Below are positions 1-7,946 of a stretch of DNA of 20,156 nucleotides, in pieces (within the stretch, counting starts at the first letter, position 1; each line of letters opens with the position of its first letter). The notes beneath the pieces are model-generated. The model made no database searches. It saw nothing but the letters and a program-made list of their open reading frames with translations, and was not told the DNA's origin. The position numbers and the translations under genes are program-made. The DNA is taken from positions 1-20,156 of the forward strand of contig CAYMBJ010000068.1 of the NCBI GenBank assembly GCA_964388665.1, read 5' to 3'. Source of the stretch: CALCCV01 sp964388665. GTDB lineage: Bacteria; Bdellovibrionota; Bdellovibrionia; Bdellovibrionales; Bdellovibrionaceae.

Positions 1-238
1 TTTTTAGGGGCGTCAGATGCTAGAAAAGTGTCCGTCAAATCGGGGGAAGTTCAGTGAATCAGATTAGAAGATCTTGATTGAGACTTAAGAGCTGACTCAA
101 AAGCGAATCAACTTGGATTCGATTTTAATGGTTCTTAATGGATTTTATCAGGGGAGTTCGCTTCAGATTGTGGCTCCCAGGTTATGTGAATCCTGGGAAC
201 TCGTACTTCGTCTTAATCGAGGTCTCTCTAAGAAAGAC
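1..238. other. Intergenic region downstream of the porin; no gene seen
   Basis: No convincing coding frame is present. Two small inverted repeats are visible: a 6-bp stem (CGAATC/GATTCG, 104-109 with 116-121) and a 7-bp stem (TCCCAGG/CCTGGGA, 175-181 with 192-198). Read on the minus strand, the first is followed by CTTTT, so it could be a weak terminator for the porin. The second has no T-tract on either side. Neither is strong enough to call. Confidence 0.4.
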
Positions 239-1348
239 TTATTTTAACAAATCAGCTGAGAATCTGACGCCAGCAACTACGTGGTTTTCGGTGTAGGTAA
301 GGGCATTTGTAGTGTCAGCTTTTTCAGATTGCGTCGTGTAAGCAACATGATACCGAAAGTTGCTTTCGGCTTCAGGATAGTACTCGAGAGCCAGACCCAA
401 TTTTGTGTAATTTGTTTTTACATCAGTCGTCCCTGGAGTGCTATCAGAGCTCTTTTCATCTTCCACTGAGGCAATCAAGATTGGCTTCAGGCTATCCATT
501 TTGTAACCCACAAGCAGCGCGTAACCAAGGATCGACAGATCTTTGGTGGCCTGATATCCTTTGTTGGTTCCATTATTGATATCAAAACTCAGAGACAATG
601 CGTCCATCGTCCACTTCGCGCCAACGGTTGTGATCGTCATTGCCTTTTTCGTAGTGGCAGCGCTGTCAGATGCGTCCCAATTGTGATAAGAGGCCATGAT
701 CCCCAAGGATTTTTCCATGAAGTTACCTCTGTAAACGAGGCCCTGACCACCACGGGTGCCATTATAGTTGCCGACAGAATTTGCAGGCGCTCCGGTCGCA
801 GCAAATGAATCATTCTTTTCATTGAAATACTGAGTGCGAATCTCATGATCGCCAAAAGTGAACGTTAGATCTGCGCCAGTGAGAAAGCCAAAGCTAGCTC
901 CTCCCAACCAGTTTGTAGATACGCCGACGACAGGATTGAGGTAGCGATCTGGGGGAGAGTTCAATGCATAGAACCCGTTAGCATAGGCCCAACCCTTACC
1001 CACACTGAGTGTCACCATGTCAGCAAACTTGTATGAGAAATATGCCAAATCAACAATGCCATTGTTGACGCCATCTTTGACTGTAAGAGCATTGTCATTA
1101 AAGCTTCTATTCAAATGGAATCGGAATCCGTACGAGGCGGCATCTGAAAGGTTGCCCTTCATATGGACCCTTGCGGTCTGCAGGTAGATCCGATTGTGGT
1201 TCGGATAACCCCTATTCACGTTGTCTTCGTTAGATGTTCGTGCATCATAGTCGGTGCGGCCATCAATCACAATGCTTGCGCCATGGGCAATAGCTGCATT
1301 AAGAAACAATGCGGCAATAATTATTGGTTTCATCAATCTTCGTTTCAT
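239..1348 (-). CDS. Outer-membrane beta-barrel porin-like protein
   Basis: This is probably a porin of the outer membrane. The product of about 369 residues opens with a basic stretch and a hydrophobic core (IIIAALFLNAAIA) followed by AHG-AS, a good signal peptidase I site. The mature part alternates polar and hydrophobic residues, is rich in Gly, Asn and aromatics, and has repeated amphipathic strands with polar turns up to the C-terminus, as in 14-18-strand porins. An ATG at 1346-1348 is chosen because AGGAGG (complement of 1353-1358) sits 4 nt upstream. The alternative TTG one codon earlier would be only 1 nt from the Shine-Dalgarno site. The gene is separate from the PPTase gene upstream on the same strand (149 nt gap) and has its own candidate promoter. 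The substrate cannot be told. The exact porin family is unproven, and an alginate/phosphate-selective-type barrel is the nearest impression. Confidence 0.75.
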   Translation of the reverse strand: MKRRLMKPIIIAALFLNAAIAHGASIVIDGRTDYDARTSNEDNVNRGYPNHNRIYLQTARVHMKGNLSDAASYGFRFHLNRSFNDNALTVKDGVNNGIVDLAYFSYKFADMVTLSVGKGWAYANGFYALNSPPDRYLNPVVGVSTNWLGGASFGFLTGADLTFTFGDHEIRTQYFNEKNDSFAATGAPANSVGNYNGTRGGQGLVYRGNFMEKSLGIMASYHNWDASDSAATTKKAMTITTVGAKWTMDALSLSFDINNGTNKGYQATKDLSILGYALLVGYKMDSLKPILIASVEDEKSSDSTPGTTDVKTNYTKLGLALEYYPEAESNFRYHVAYTTQSEKADTTNALTYTENHVVAGVRFSADLLK

Positions 1349-1365
1349 CAATCCTCCTGTGAATT

Positions 1366-1415
1366 TTTTTGCGAATGCAAAAATTTAATTATTAACTTTT
1401 TCTAGATTTGACCAA
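1366..1415 (-). promoter_or_regulatory. Candidate porin promoter with an A/T hairpin in the 5' UTR
   Basis: On the minus strand a TTGGTC (-35, 1410-1415) lies 16 nt from AATAAT (-10, 1388-1393), which puts a start site near 1381. Directly after it a 7-bp inverted repeat TTTTTGC-ATTC-GCAAAAA (1366-1383) would fold at the 5' end of the transcript, just before the AGGAGG ribosome binding site at 1353-1358. The promoter match is moderate. A role for the hairpin in mRNA stability or translation is inference. Confidence 0.3.
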
Positions 1416-1497
1416 GGTCGTGATGGTATCGCAAGTACTATTTATTATGCTCCGCGTGAGTCGGATGAACTTGTTTTGGATTTGATTGCTTAACTAA

Positions 1498-2247
1498 CTA
1501 TTTATTAAGCGATGATTTTATTATTGGCCATTGTTCTTCTAGGACGAATTGATCTCGCGGAAGTTTGATTCCGAAAGCGGCTTGGTGTCGCGGTGTTGGT
1601 CGCAGAAGTTGAAAACTCCAAGCTGAAGATTCGTCCTGTATGAGCTCAGAAAACCTTACTGACACAAGCTTTCCGCTGCTGTCGTCACTCTTGATATCAA
1701 AAAAAAATTGGTCTAAGGGCAAAGTTAAACCCATCCCTCGGGCCTTGATGTAAGACTCTTTGAGTGTCCAAATTTCAAAGAATCTATTTTTCATTTCTTT
1801 TGCTGGGAGCCGCTTGAGATCAGAAATTTCCTCAGGTGCAAAGTGATTGTTCGCAATTTCCATGACTTCAATCTTTCGGTCGGAGTCCTCTATGTCAATT
1901 CCGGCATCAGAAAGCGGAGAAGTTAGGCAGGCAACTAAGCCATTGGCATGCGAGACATTAAAGTACAATCCTAGTCGTTGAAACTCGGGCAAAAGTTCCG
2001 GGCGGCCAAATGGATTTTTGGTAAATTGCCACTCAGTGGGCAGAACCTTCATTTGCGTGTCCTCAGAAAGGGCAAGCCGCACGAGAGCTTTTGAAAGCAG
2101 GTGTTGAGTTCGCATTTCAGGCAGGGAAAGCCCTTCTAAGAGTTTCTTTTCATCTTGGGAAAGCAAGGACTCTAAAAATGCTCGAATTTCTGAAGAAGCA
2201 ATGCTATCAGGTTTCAGATATCGAATACGGACTTTGCAAGAGTTCAC
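1498..2247 (-). CDS. Sfp/AcpT-type 4'-phosphopantetheinyl transferase
   Basis: The enzyme would transfer the 4'-phosphopantetheine arm of CoA onto a serine of an acyl- or peptidyl-carrier protein, activating fatty-acid, polyketide or nonribosomal-peptide carriers. The 249-residue length is right for the Sfp class (two pseudo-repeats). Visible motifs are FNVSHANG (96-103), GIDIED with the Mg-binding acidic pair (116-121), and the W-x-x-K-E-x-x-x-K signature (W160, K163, E164, K168) followed by GMGL. The start codon is GTG (complement of 2245-2247), with only a weak Shine-Dalgarno site. No carrier protein, PKS or NRPS lies in the window, so its substrate is elsewhere in the genome. It may be the housekeeping holo-ACP synthase or serve secondary metabolism. 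It is divergent from the signalling operon across a 490-nt gap. Confidence 0.92.
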   Translation of the reverse strand: MNSCKVRIRYLKPDSIASSEIRAFLESLLSQDEKKLLEGLSLPEMRTQHLLSKALVRLALSEDTQMKVLPTEWQFTKNPFGRPELLPEFQRLGLYFNVSHANGLVACLTSPLSDAGIDIEDSDRKIEVMEIANNHFAPEEISDLKRLPAKEMKNRFFEIWTLKESYIKARGMGLTLPLDQFFFDIKSDDSSGKLVSVRFSELIQDESSAWSFQLLRPTPRHQAAFGIKLPRDQFVLEEQWPIIKSSLNK

Positions 2248-2737
2248 TTAGGCCGCCAAGATCGGCCAATTTCGGGTCCGATGCAAACTGTAATTGGTTA
2301 TTATTGAAATCTGAACCATGTAGGTATCAGAATACATGCCTATTGACGGATTACAATACCTGGAGAAAATAAACGCCGAATCTGTTTTGCTCAGACGATA
2401 GATTCACACTCGAGAGCTAGAAACATAATATTGATCAATGGTGGTAAGCATTATCAGAATTTGGACACTTGGCTCATTGGTCTCTTTCCCGATCAAAGTC
2501 CTTGCAAAGGCTTGCCTCCATTTGGATTGCTCCTGGAGAGATCATCCCATCAAAACTCATTGGCCCTTTTTAAGGTCTATTGTTTTATTTCTGGGCTTTA
2601 ATCTTTAACCTTTGTTTGTAAAGATAGACTACAGAAGTTGAGCGCAATTTGTCATCATGGACTATTACACCGGTCGATGAAATCGTTTCTCAATTGAGCC
2701 GAAGGTGTCGTTGACGTTATGAGGAGTACGAATCGCC
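2248..2737. other. 490-nt divergent intergenic region
   Basis: This separates the minus-strand PPTase gene from the plus-strand CheX-like gene and must hold both promoters, but no good -35/-10 pair stands out. A plus-strand frame stays open from about 2360 to a TAA at 2599-2601, with a TTG at 2431 giving 56 codons. It has no Shine-Dalgarno site and no recognisable sequence. The words CTCATTGG plus a pyrimidine run occur twice (near 2472 and 2556). No hairpin or repeat large enough to call was found. Confidence 0.4.
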
Positions 2738-3319
2738 ATGAATCTGCCAGTTCGAGATCAAAATATCTCAAAAACCATAAATTCTGTTAAAGAAACTTCA
2801 ATTTCGAGATTTTCATTTTTATTGCAAAACAAATCTATTGAGTTGGTGGAGGGCGTAAAGGAGCAATTGATTTTTGGCCACGAAATGACAATGATCTTTT
2901 TATCATCGGCGCCAATAGGTGTGATTTTCAAAGCTCACTTTAGTCCAGTCGAGATTGCTCCTTGTGTAGCGGACTTTACCGGAAAAAAAGTGAACGGTGT
3001 CGCATATGGAGACACTGTAGATTTTATGAAGGAGTTTTGTAACCTTACAATAGGTAATTTTAAAATTATTCTCGAGCAATTGAATGTCTTTGCAGGAGTT
3101 AGTTTGCCAGTAAATACTAGAGGATTTGATGAAATTTTCTTTCCGGTCGCCAATGGCGTCAATCGATTTCAACAGCATTGGCGGCTTAGATCTGGATCAG
3201 TAAATGTGATCTGCAGTGCAGCCTTGCAAGTGCTCGATGAAAGTTCTTTTTTGGCTCTGGATTTTAGCTCGATAGCGGCTGAAGGGGATGATGGCGATGG
3301 TTCCGTGGAGTTTTTGTGA
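2738..3319 (+). CDS. CheX-like chemotaxis phosphatase-family protein
   Basis: This 193-residue protein resembles the CheC/CheX/FliY phosphatases that dephosphorylate CheY-P. The key evidence is the helix DFMKEFCNLTIGNFKIIL: E99-x-x-N102 matches the catalytic Glu/Asn pair of these enzymes, and G106-N107 matches the following conserved GN. CheX proteins usually have about 150 residues; this one has an extra 30-40 residues at the N-terminus and an acidic tail. The ATG at 2738 is preceded by GAGGAG about 11 nt upstream. It is the first gene of an operon: its TGA (3317-3319) overlaps the GTG of the kinase gene, so the two are probably translationally coupled. With the kinase and two CheY-like receivers downstream, it plausibly sets signal decay in this phosphorelay. 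Overall identity is low and the call rests mainly on one motif plus context. Confidence 0.65.
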   Translation: MNLPVRDQNISKTINSVKETSISRFSFLLQNKSIELVEGVKEQLIFGHEMTMIFLSSAPIGVIFKAHFSPVEIAPCVADFTGKKVNGVAYGDTVDFMKEFCNLTIGNFKIILEQLNVFAGVSLPVNTRGFDEIFFPVANGVNRFQQHWRLRSGSVNVICSAALQVLDESSFLALDFSSIAAEGDDGDGSVEFL

Positions 3320-5907
3320 GTAATCAACTGTTGTCTCAGGACTTAAAGGCCAGCCATGATTTGATTTCACTTTTTGAACGATCAAAGGTGCAAGTTGAAA
3401 GGTTTTTGGATAATCAAACCGGAATTTTTGCAATCTTAGATAAAGAAGGTAAGATTTTAAGATCAAATTTAGAGCTTGCGCAGTATTTAAATATCGAAAG
3501 TAGTCAGGTTCTCAATAGTGAGCTTTCAGGGCTATTCTCGCCACTTGAATGGCAGGATTTTCGGGAAAAAATAAAATTGGCCGCCTTGGGCGAAAGTTTT
3601 TCATTTAATCTGCCAATAGTGCCGCGGCAGATGGGCGAAGGAAGTAAGCTTAGGCAAAGTGATTTGCAAAAGGATTTCTTCTGGAAGTTGACTCCATACA
3701 GGATAGTGGACCGTGAAGATTTGAGATTTGTTTCCGTTATTGGTCAAGACTTCACTGATTTGCGAAAGAAAGAACGTGAGTTATCTGCGTTATTTTCAAC
3801 AATACCAGTAGGTATCATGACCGTGAATACAGAGGGTCGCATAGATCCAGCCTATTCAGTATTTTGCGAAAAGCTGCTTGGCCAATCTAATCTTAAGGAG
3901 CAAGATTTTTTTCAGGTAATGAAAAAAGTGACGGGAGAAAGTTTGACCGGTGAAGATCGTGAAGCAATGGAAACTCTACAGAGCCATTGGCCGATCGCCG
4001 AGAGTAAGTATCAGGCAATATCTGATACTTTGCCAACCTTGTGGGATTCGATGATCCCTGATTTGGGCTTAAAGTATTTTGAAATCTTCTATAGTCCTGA
4101 GTTTGCAGATGGGGTGTGTCAAAAACTGCTGGTCATCATGATGGATCGAACTGAGGTCATGCGACTCAAGCAAGTGGAATCCGAATTGAAGGAACTGGAG
4201 TCCCAGGGACTTACGCGCATCCTACAGGTGAGCAAATGTCGCCCTGAATTTGCTGTCATTTACGTGGAAGAGTTTAAGAAAATGTTGATTGGGTTGGCCG
4301 AAGCCACAAAGGTTGGCTCGCGTGAAGGAACGCTGAAATCCCTTCACTCAATTAAGGGAAATTCTCGTATTGCAGGGTTTTCAAAACTGGCAGATATCAC
4401 TCATGATCATGAAAGCAAAATTAAGGTGCTGGAGGAGCATCAGGTCACTTCCAATGTCCTTACGCCCGTCTATGAGAATATTAATCAAGAATGGTCCGAG
4501 ATTGATTCCTTATTGCAAGGTATGGTTTTAAAAAATGGGGATCTGGAATCCACTCGACATGCGGATCTGGCAAAGCGCCTCAAAGAAATGATAGCTCGAC
4601 TACAGAAAAATTTCGCCATTACGGAACCCTCGCTCGAAAAACAGTTTGAGCGCACTCGGCTCCAATGGGTTATCGAGAGACTGAATCTTTCATCCATCCA
4701 AGAAGTTTCCTCCTTGGTCAATCAGCAATTTGTGAAGCTCTCTGAAGAGCTCGGCGTAAAGTCAGATCTTGAGATCGATTTTGAGGATATATATTTAGAT
4801 GAAAGCAAGAAAAGTCTACTGCAGGATTGTTTTTTGCATCTGATCAACAATTGTTTTGCCCATGGCATAGAATCCGAAAAAGAGAGACAGGCAGCTAAGA
4901 AAAAACTCCAAGGAAGTATCCAGCTGAAAGCCTATTTGAAGCGTGGGGAGATCACATGCGTTGTCAAAGATGATGGTCGAGGTTTCAATGTGACTCGCAT
5001 TCGGGAGAAGGCATTGCAATTGCGGCTTCATAGTTATGATGAACTTATGAACATGAGTGAAAATGATGTGATTGCTTTGATTTTCAATTTAGATTTGTCA
5101 ACAGTGGATAAGGCCACAGAATTGGCCGGCCGTGGAGTTGGATTGCCCAAAGTTATGGAAAATATCAATAAGCTGCAAGGATCAATGTCTGCAGGAAAAA
5201 ATCATCCATTCGGTGCTGAGTTTAAATTTAGTTTCCCAATTTATGGCGGAGAAGTAAAACGGCAGTTTTTGACCACTCACGACTTTATCGACGCCTTGAG
5301 TAAGCTGTGCAAGGCCGTGTTGGGAGTTGAGGTGAAAGTTCATGTAAATGATAATTCTTTTTTAATCATTGATCCCATGGTTACGGAGTCAGCAGTTGTT
5401 TGTCATTTGACCGCATTTGGAATTGGAAAGATCACAACACTTGAGATTCACTCCTCTCTATCAGAATTTCGAGTTGTGGCGGTCAGATCAGGAGTGCCTG
5501 ACCTTAATGAAGATATATTTGAAGAGGCGGAGCTCGCCCAATTTAATGCATTGGTGAGCCTTCAGAAAAACAATTTTGAAGTGCTGTCGAATGAAAAGGG
5601 TGCGACAATTTCGATTTCAACATCGGCGATTATTTCTCCGGCTTCGATTCCAAAGTTCAAGCTAACAGGAAACGCAAAAATAGATCCTGCAATGAGAGAG
5701 CCGCTATTAAAGAAGGTGCATCAGGTGGTGTCTGATCTAGGGGTTACAATTGAATTGGAGTATGACAATCTGGATGAGCTGGAAGTGTTTTCATTATTCG
5801 ATACCGTGCGAGGGAAAAAGGAGAGTTTGCGGATCGACGACGATCTGGATACAATTAAGAGAAAACTACTTAGTCATATGGCTTCAGAGCTGGGGATCAT
5901 TAATTAA
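3316..5907 (+). CDS. Hybrid-architecture histidine kinase: PAS-PAS-HPt-HATPase with novel C-terminal domain
   Basis: This is a CheA-related sensor kinase of 863 residues with no transmembrane segment, so probably cytoplasmic. Residues 30-150 and 155-285 look like two PAS sensory domains. Residues about 300-405 form an HPt domain with phospho-acceptor H344 in LHSIKGNS. Residues about 450-640 form the GHKL ATPase: N-box H508-x-x-x-N512, KDDGRG (551-556) and GRGVGLPKV (605-613). There is no CheW-like coupling domain and no DHp dimerisation helix, unlike CheA or ordinary kinases. Residues 645-863 match nothing I recognise; they may hold a degenerate second ATPase-like fold. The GTG start overlaps the upstream TGA and follows GTGGAG by 5 nt. 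The likely phosphate route is H344 to the Asp of the two receivers just downstream. The signal is unknown; PAS suggests redox, gas or small ligand. Confidence 0.88.
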   Translation: MSNQLLSQDLKASHDLISLFERSKVQVERFLDNQTGIFAILDKEGKILRSNLELAQYLNIESSQVLNSELSGLFSPLEWQDFREKIKLAALGESFSFNLPIVPRQMGEGSKLRQSDLQKDFFWKLTPYRIVDREDLRFVSVIGQDFTDLRKKERELSALFSTIPVGIMTVNTEGRIDPAYSVFCEKLLGQSNLKEQDFFQVMKKVTGESLTGEDREAMETLQSHWPIAESKYQAISDTLPTLWDSMIPDLGLKYFEIFYSPEFADGVCQKLLVIMMDRTEVMRLKQVESELKELESQGLTRILQVSKCRPEFAVIYVEEFKKMLIGLAEATKVGSREGTLKSLHSIKGNSRIAGFSKLADITHDHESKIKVLEEHQVTSNVLTPVYENINQEWSEIDSLLQGMVLKNGDLESTRHADLAKRLKEMIARLQKNFAITEPSLEKQFERTRLQWVIERLNLSSIQEVSSLVNQQFVKLSEELGVKSDLEIDFEDIYLDESKKSLLQDCFLHLINNCFAHGIESEKERQAAKKKLQGSIQLKAYLKRGEITCVVKDDGRGFNVTRIREKALQLRLHSYDELMNMSENDVIALIFNLDLSTVDKATELAGRGVGLPKVMENINKLQGSMSAGKNHPFGAEFKFSFPIYGGEVKRQFLTTHDFIDALSKLCKAVLGVEVKVHVNDNSFLIIDPMVTESAVVCHLTAFGIGKITTLEIHSSLSEFRVVAVRSGVPDLNEDIFEEAELAQFNALVSLQKNNFEVLSNEKGATISISTSAIISPASIPKFKLTGNAKIDPAMREPLLKKVHQVVSDLGVTIELEYDNLDELEVFSLFDTVRGKKESLRIDDDLDTIKRKLLSHMASELGIIN

Positions 5908-5928
5908 GTTTGAAGAGGAGAAGTCAGG

Positions 5929-6321
5929 ATGAAGGTTAAAATTCTTGTTGTCGATGATTCTGAGTCGATACGCTCGGCTCTGGTTAAAGATTTAAATGAG
6001 AATGGATATGAAACTCTCGAGGCAAAAGATGGAATTGAGGGTCTCAAAGTGTTTCAAGAGCAACAATCCGTAATTGGTGCTGTGTTCTCTGACGTCAATA
6101 TGCCCAATCTTGATGGATTAGGTATGATTCAAAAGATAATGGAATCATGTCCCAATCATGGTGTGCCAATATTAATGTTAACTACTGAGGCCAATACAGA
6201 AATGAAAGCAAAAGCTAAAGTTCTGGGAGTTCGTGCCTGGATCACCAAGCCCTATGTTAAGGAGAAGCTGATAGCTGCCGCGCAAAAGCTCGTCGTTAAA
6301 GATGTAGCTGGGGGGAATTAA
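5929..6321 (+). CDS. CheY-like single-domain response regulator (first of two)
   Basis: A stand-alone receiver domain of 130 residues with no output domain. The acidic pocket is D9-D10, the phospho-acceptor is D55 (SDVNMP), and the switch residues are T85 and K107 followed by P108-Y109. These match CheY fold positions in full, so it should be phosphorylatable. It begins 21 nt after the kinase stop, with GAGGAG and a short spacer before the ATG. It is probably phosphorylated by the upstream HPt/HATPase kinase and reset by the CheX-like protein. Its output target (flagellar motor, pilus motor or an enzyme) cannot be read from the window. Confidence 0.93.
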   Translation: MKVKILVVDDSESIRSALVKDLNENGYETLEAKDGIEGLKVFQEQQSVIGAVFSDVNMPNLDGLGMIQKIMESCPNHGVPILMLTTEANTEMKAKAKVLGVRAWITKPYVKEKLIAAAQKLVVKDVAGGN

Positions 6322-6327
6322 GCCATT

Positions 6328-6714
6328 ATGGCAAAAATTTTAATTGTTGATGATTCGGAAACTTTTCTGCATCGCCTAGAGGCGGATCTTATTGCTTGTG
6401 GACATGTCGTCGTGAAAGCTGTGAATGGTCAGCTGGGAAACGATATAGTTGAGAGCGATTCAAATATTGAATTGGTTATCACAGATTTAAATATGCCCAT
6501 TCGCGATGGCTTGACAATGGCTGAGTTAATAAACCGAGATCGCAAGCCTCGTCTTCCAATTATTATATTATCGACTATGGTAAATGAAGAGCTAAAGACA
6601 AGAGGCAAGGCGGCGGGGGTTCGGGTATGGATTATCAAGCCGTACTCCGCAAAAATGCTTTGTCAGGCCATTGATTTGATCGTTCCAGCTCGAGCTTCCA
6701 GTTCAGGTAAATAG
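6328..6714 (+). CDS. CheY-like single-domain response regulator (second of two)
   Basis: A second stand-alone receiver of 128 residues. It has D8-D9, phospho-acceptor D53 (TDLNMP), S82 and T83 in the switch position and K104-P105. It starts 6 nt after the first receiver and has a G-rich Shine-Dalgarno site inside the end of that gene. The two receivers share the VDDSE and GVR-x-W-I-x-KPY patterns, so they look like a tandem duplication that has since diverged, for example T85 versus S82 at the switch residue. One may be the output protein and the other a phosphate sink, as known in multi-CheY systems, but that is inference. Confidence 0.92.
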   Translation: MAKILIVDDSETFLHRLEADLIACGHVVVKAVNGQLGNDIVESDSNIELVITDLNMPIRDGLTMAELINRDRKPRLPIIILSTMVNEELKTRGKAAGVRVWIIKPYSAKMLCQAIDLIVPARASSSGK

Positions 6715-6715
6715 A

Positions 6716-6862
6716 CAAGCCACAGGGCTGCGGCGACAGTGGCAAACCTATATGCCTCCGCCTCCTGAGGACGCTCCCGAAGGTGAAAACTCGCGGGCAC
6801 TCACAACTGTGGAGCGCCGTCTTCTGAGTGAGTGGATCATGCAGGGCCAACGGGAGGAGTGA
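6716..6862 (+). pseudogene. Truncated gene tail resembling the C-terminus of a c-type cytochrome
   Basis: Right after the second receiver, in a different frame, about 48 codons run to a TGA at 6860-6862 with no usable upstream start. The stretch is visibly richer in G+C than its neighbours. The peptide contains MPPPPEDAP and then LTTVERRLLSEWIMQG. This is the usual end of a cytochrome-c-like domain: the axial Met in MPP, a short linker, then an L-x-x-x-E-x-x-x-L-x-x-W-I-x-x-G helix. The CxxCH half is missing, so this looks like the 3' stub of a deleted gene. An internal ATG at 6752 could start a 36-codon peptide but lacks a good ribosome binding site. Family assignment from such a short piece is tentative. 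Confidence 0.45.
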
Positions 6863-6945
6863 TCGAGACTCCTTGAAAATCCTTTCTTTTGCATTGAGAA
6901 AAATGGGATTTGATGCTATTGCCGGGTGATAAGGGGAATCAGGTT

Positions 6946-7431
6946 ATGAAATTCATTTCGACTTTAGGTCTTTTTGTTCTGTCTCTCACAACATCCTTTG
7001 CGCTAGCAGCAGAGTGGACGCCCAGGCTCCTTTGCGACAACGGAGGCCTCGTGGTCGACGGACTTCATAGCTTTGAGAATGGTTTTACAGAACATCAGGT
7101 TGTTGTACGTAATCAGAATGTGGTGGATTACTTTCAGTCCATTGTACATATTCCAATCAGTATGAGTGCAACGCAGGAAGTGGTCAGAGAAGTTCGGATA
7201 GAGGCAGGAGCTCAATTTGCTGGAAGCTTTCAGGCTGAGCTTGCCTCTAAGCGGTATTCTAAGCCGGGCCCTGGTTCTGGGCAGATTTTTCGGCTGGTAG
7301 GGCATTGGCTTGAAGACGGACGCTTTGAAGTCTATGTGACGCGAACGAGTTGTTTTCCAGGTGGGTGCAACCCTTCGAATCCTCAGTATGTCGGAAAGTG
7401 GATCTTCAGCGATTGTAAAATGGTGAATTGA
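6946..7431 (+). CDS. Exported protein of unknown function
   Basis: The product has 161 residues from the ATG at 6946, which follows AAGGGG by 9 nt. In-frame upstream TTG/ATG codons at 6910-6915 would place 12 polar residues before the signal peptide and are unlikely. The N-terminus is a clear signal peptide with an ALA-AEW cleavage site. The mature protein is beta-rich and holds four cysteines: one near the mature N-terminus, a C-x4-C pair in SCFPGGC, and one near the end. These could form two disulfides in the periplasm or outside. I recognise no family. It shares its general build (short exported protein beginning with an early Cys strand) with the gene at 7947 but no clear sequence identity. 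Confidence 0.7.
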   Translation: MKFISTLGLFVLSLTTSFALAAEWTPRLLCDNGGLVVDGLHSFENGFTEHQVVVRNQNVVDYFQSIVHIPISMSATQEVVREVRIEAGAQFAGSFQAELASKRYSKPGPGSGQIFRLVGHWLEDGRFEVYVTRTSCFPGGCNPSNPQYVGKWIFSDCKMVN

Positions 7432-7478
7432 CCTTTCTCCATCGAAATTCCACGTGCGCCAAAGGGCACTTCTTTCAA

Positions 7479-7817
7479 ATGACAATGATTTCAATTCCAA
7501 GCTGGCTTACAGTGATCACCGCCGAGGCTTCCCCTTTCGCCCTAAGCTTTCGCTTACTCCTTTATATTCAGCCGGGTGCCAAAAAGACAGAGTGTGTCGG
7601 CACCTTTGATGGGCGACTTAAAGTAAAAATTCATGCTCCGCCAGAAGATGGTAAGGCCAATGCTGAGCTTTTGGCTTTTATTGCAAAAAAACTGGATATG
7701 TCGAAGAAGAATTTGCTCTTTATTTCTGGCGAAAAATCTCGCATAAAGGTGGTTCAGGTCGATTGTAACTATTCGCTAGTTGAGGTCCTGGAACGCCTTG
7801 GAATGCAATCCATCTGA
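7479..7817 (+). CDS. DUF167 / YggU (UPF0235) family protein
   Basis: Residues matching the family are IQPGAKK, then LKVKIHAPPEDGKANAELL and IAKKL, which form the core signature of DUF167/YggU proteins, followed by SGEKSRIKVVQV. The family is small (about 95-110 residues), widespread and of unknown biochemical function. From the ATG at 7479 the protein has 112 residues. A TTG at 7428 overlapping the previous stop would add 17 residues and is less likely. AAAGGG lies about 12 nt before the chosen ATG. There is no evidence linking it to its neighbours' functions. Confidence 0.85.
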   Translation: MTMISIPSWLTVITAEASPFALSFRLLLYIQPGAKKTECVGTFDGRLKVKIHAPPEDGKANAELLAFIAKKLDMSKKNLLFISGEKSRIKVVQVDCNYSLVEVLERLGMQSI

Positions 7818-7946
7818 ATCTGACGCAACATATTGGTGTGGCGCTGAGTGTATCGAATTGCGGTGGACCCTGTGTATTGGATATTTATTTGACCATGAAC
7901 CTGGCCGGCTGGTAATCGGTAAACTCATCAATTCAAGGAGAGTATT

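Noticed and set aside
104..121. Inverted repeat CGAATC/GATTCG as porin terminator
   Set aside because: Only a 6-bp A/T-leaning stem and a short CTTTT tail on the minus strand; too weak to call.
175..198. Inverted repeat TCCCAGG/CCTGGGA as terminator
   Set aside because: A 7-bp stem with a 10-nt loop and no T-tract on either side.
7003..7500. Minus-strand ORF of 165 codons opposite the exported protein
   Set aside because: Its composition is unlike a protein, it has no ribosome binding site, and it is antisense to a gene with a good signal peptide.
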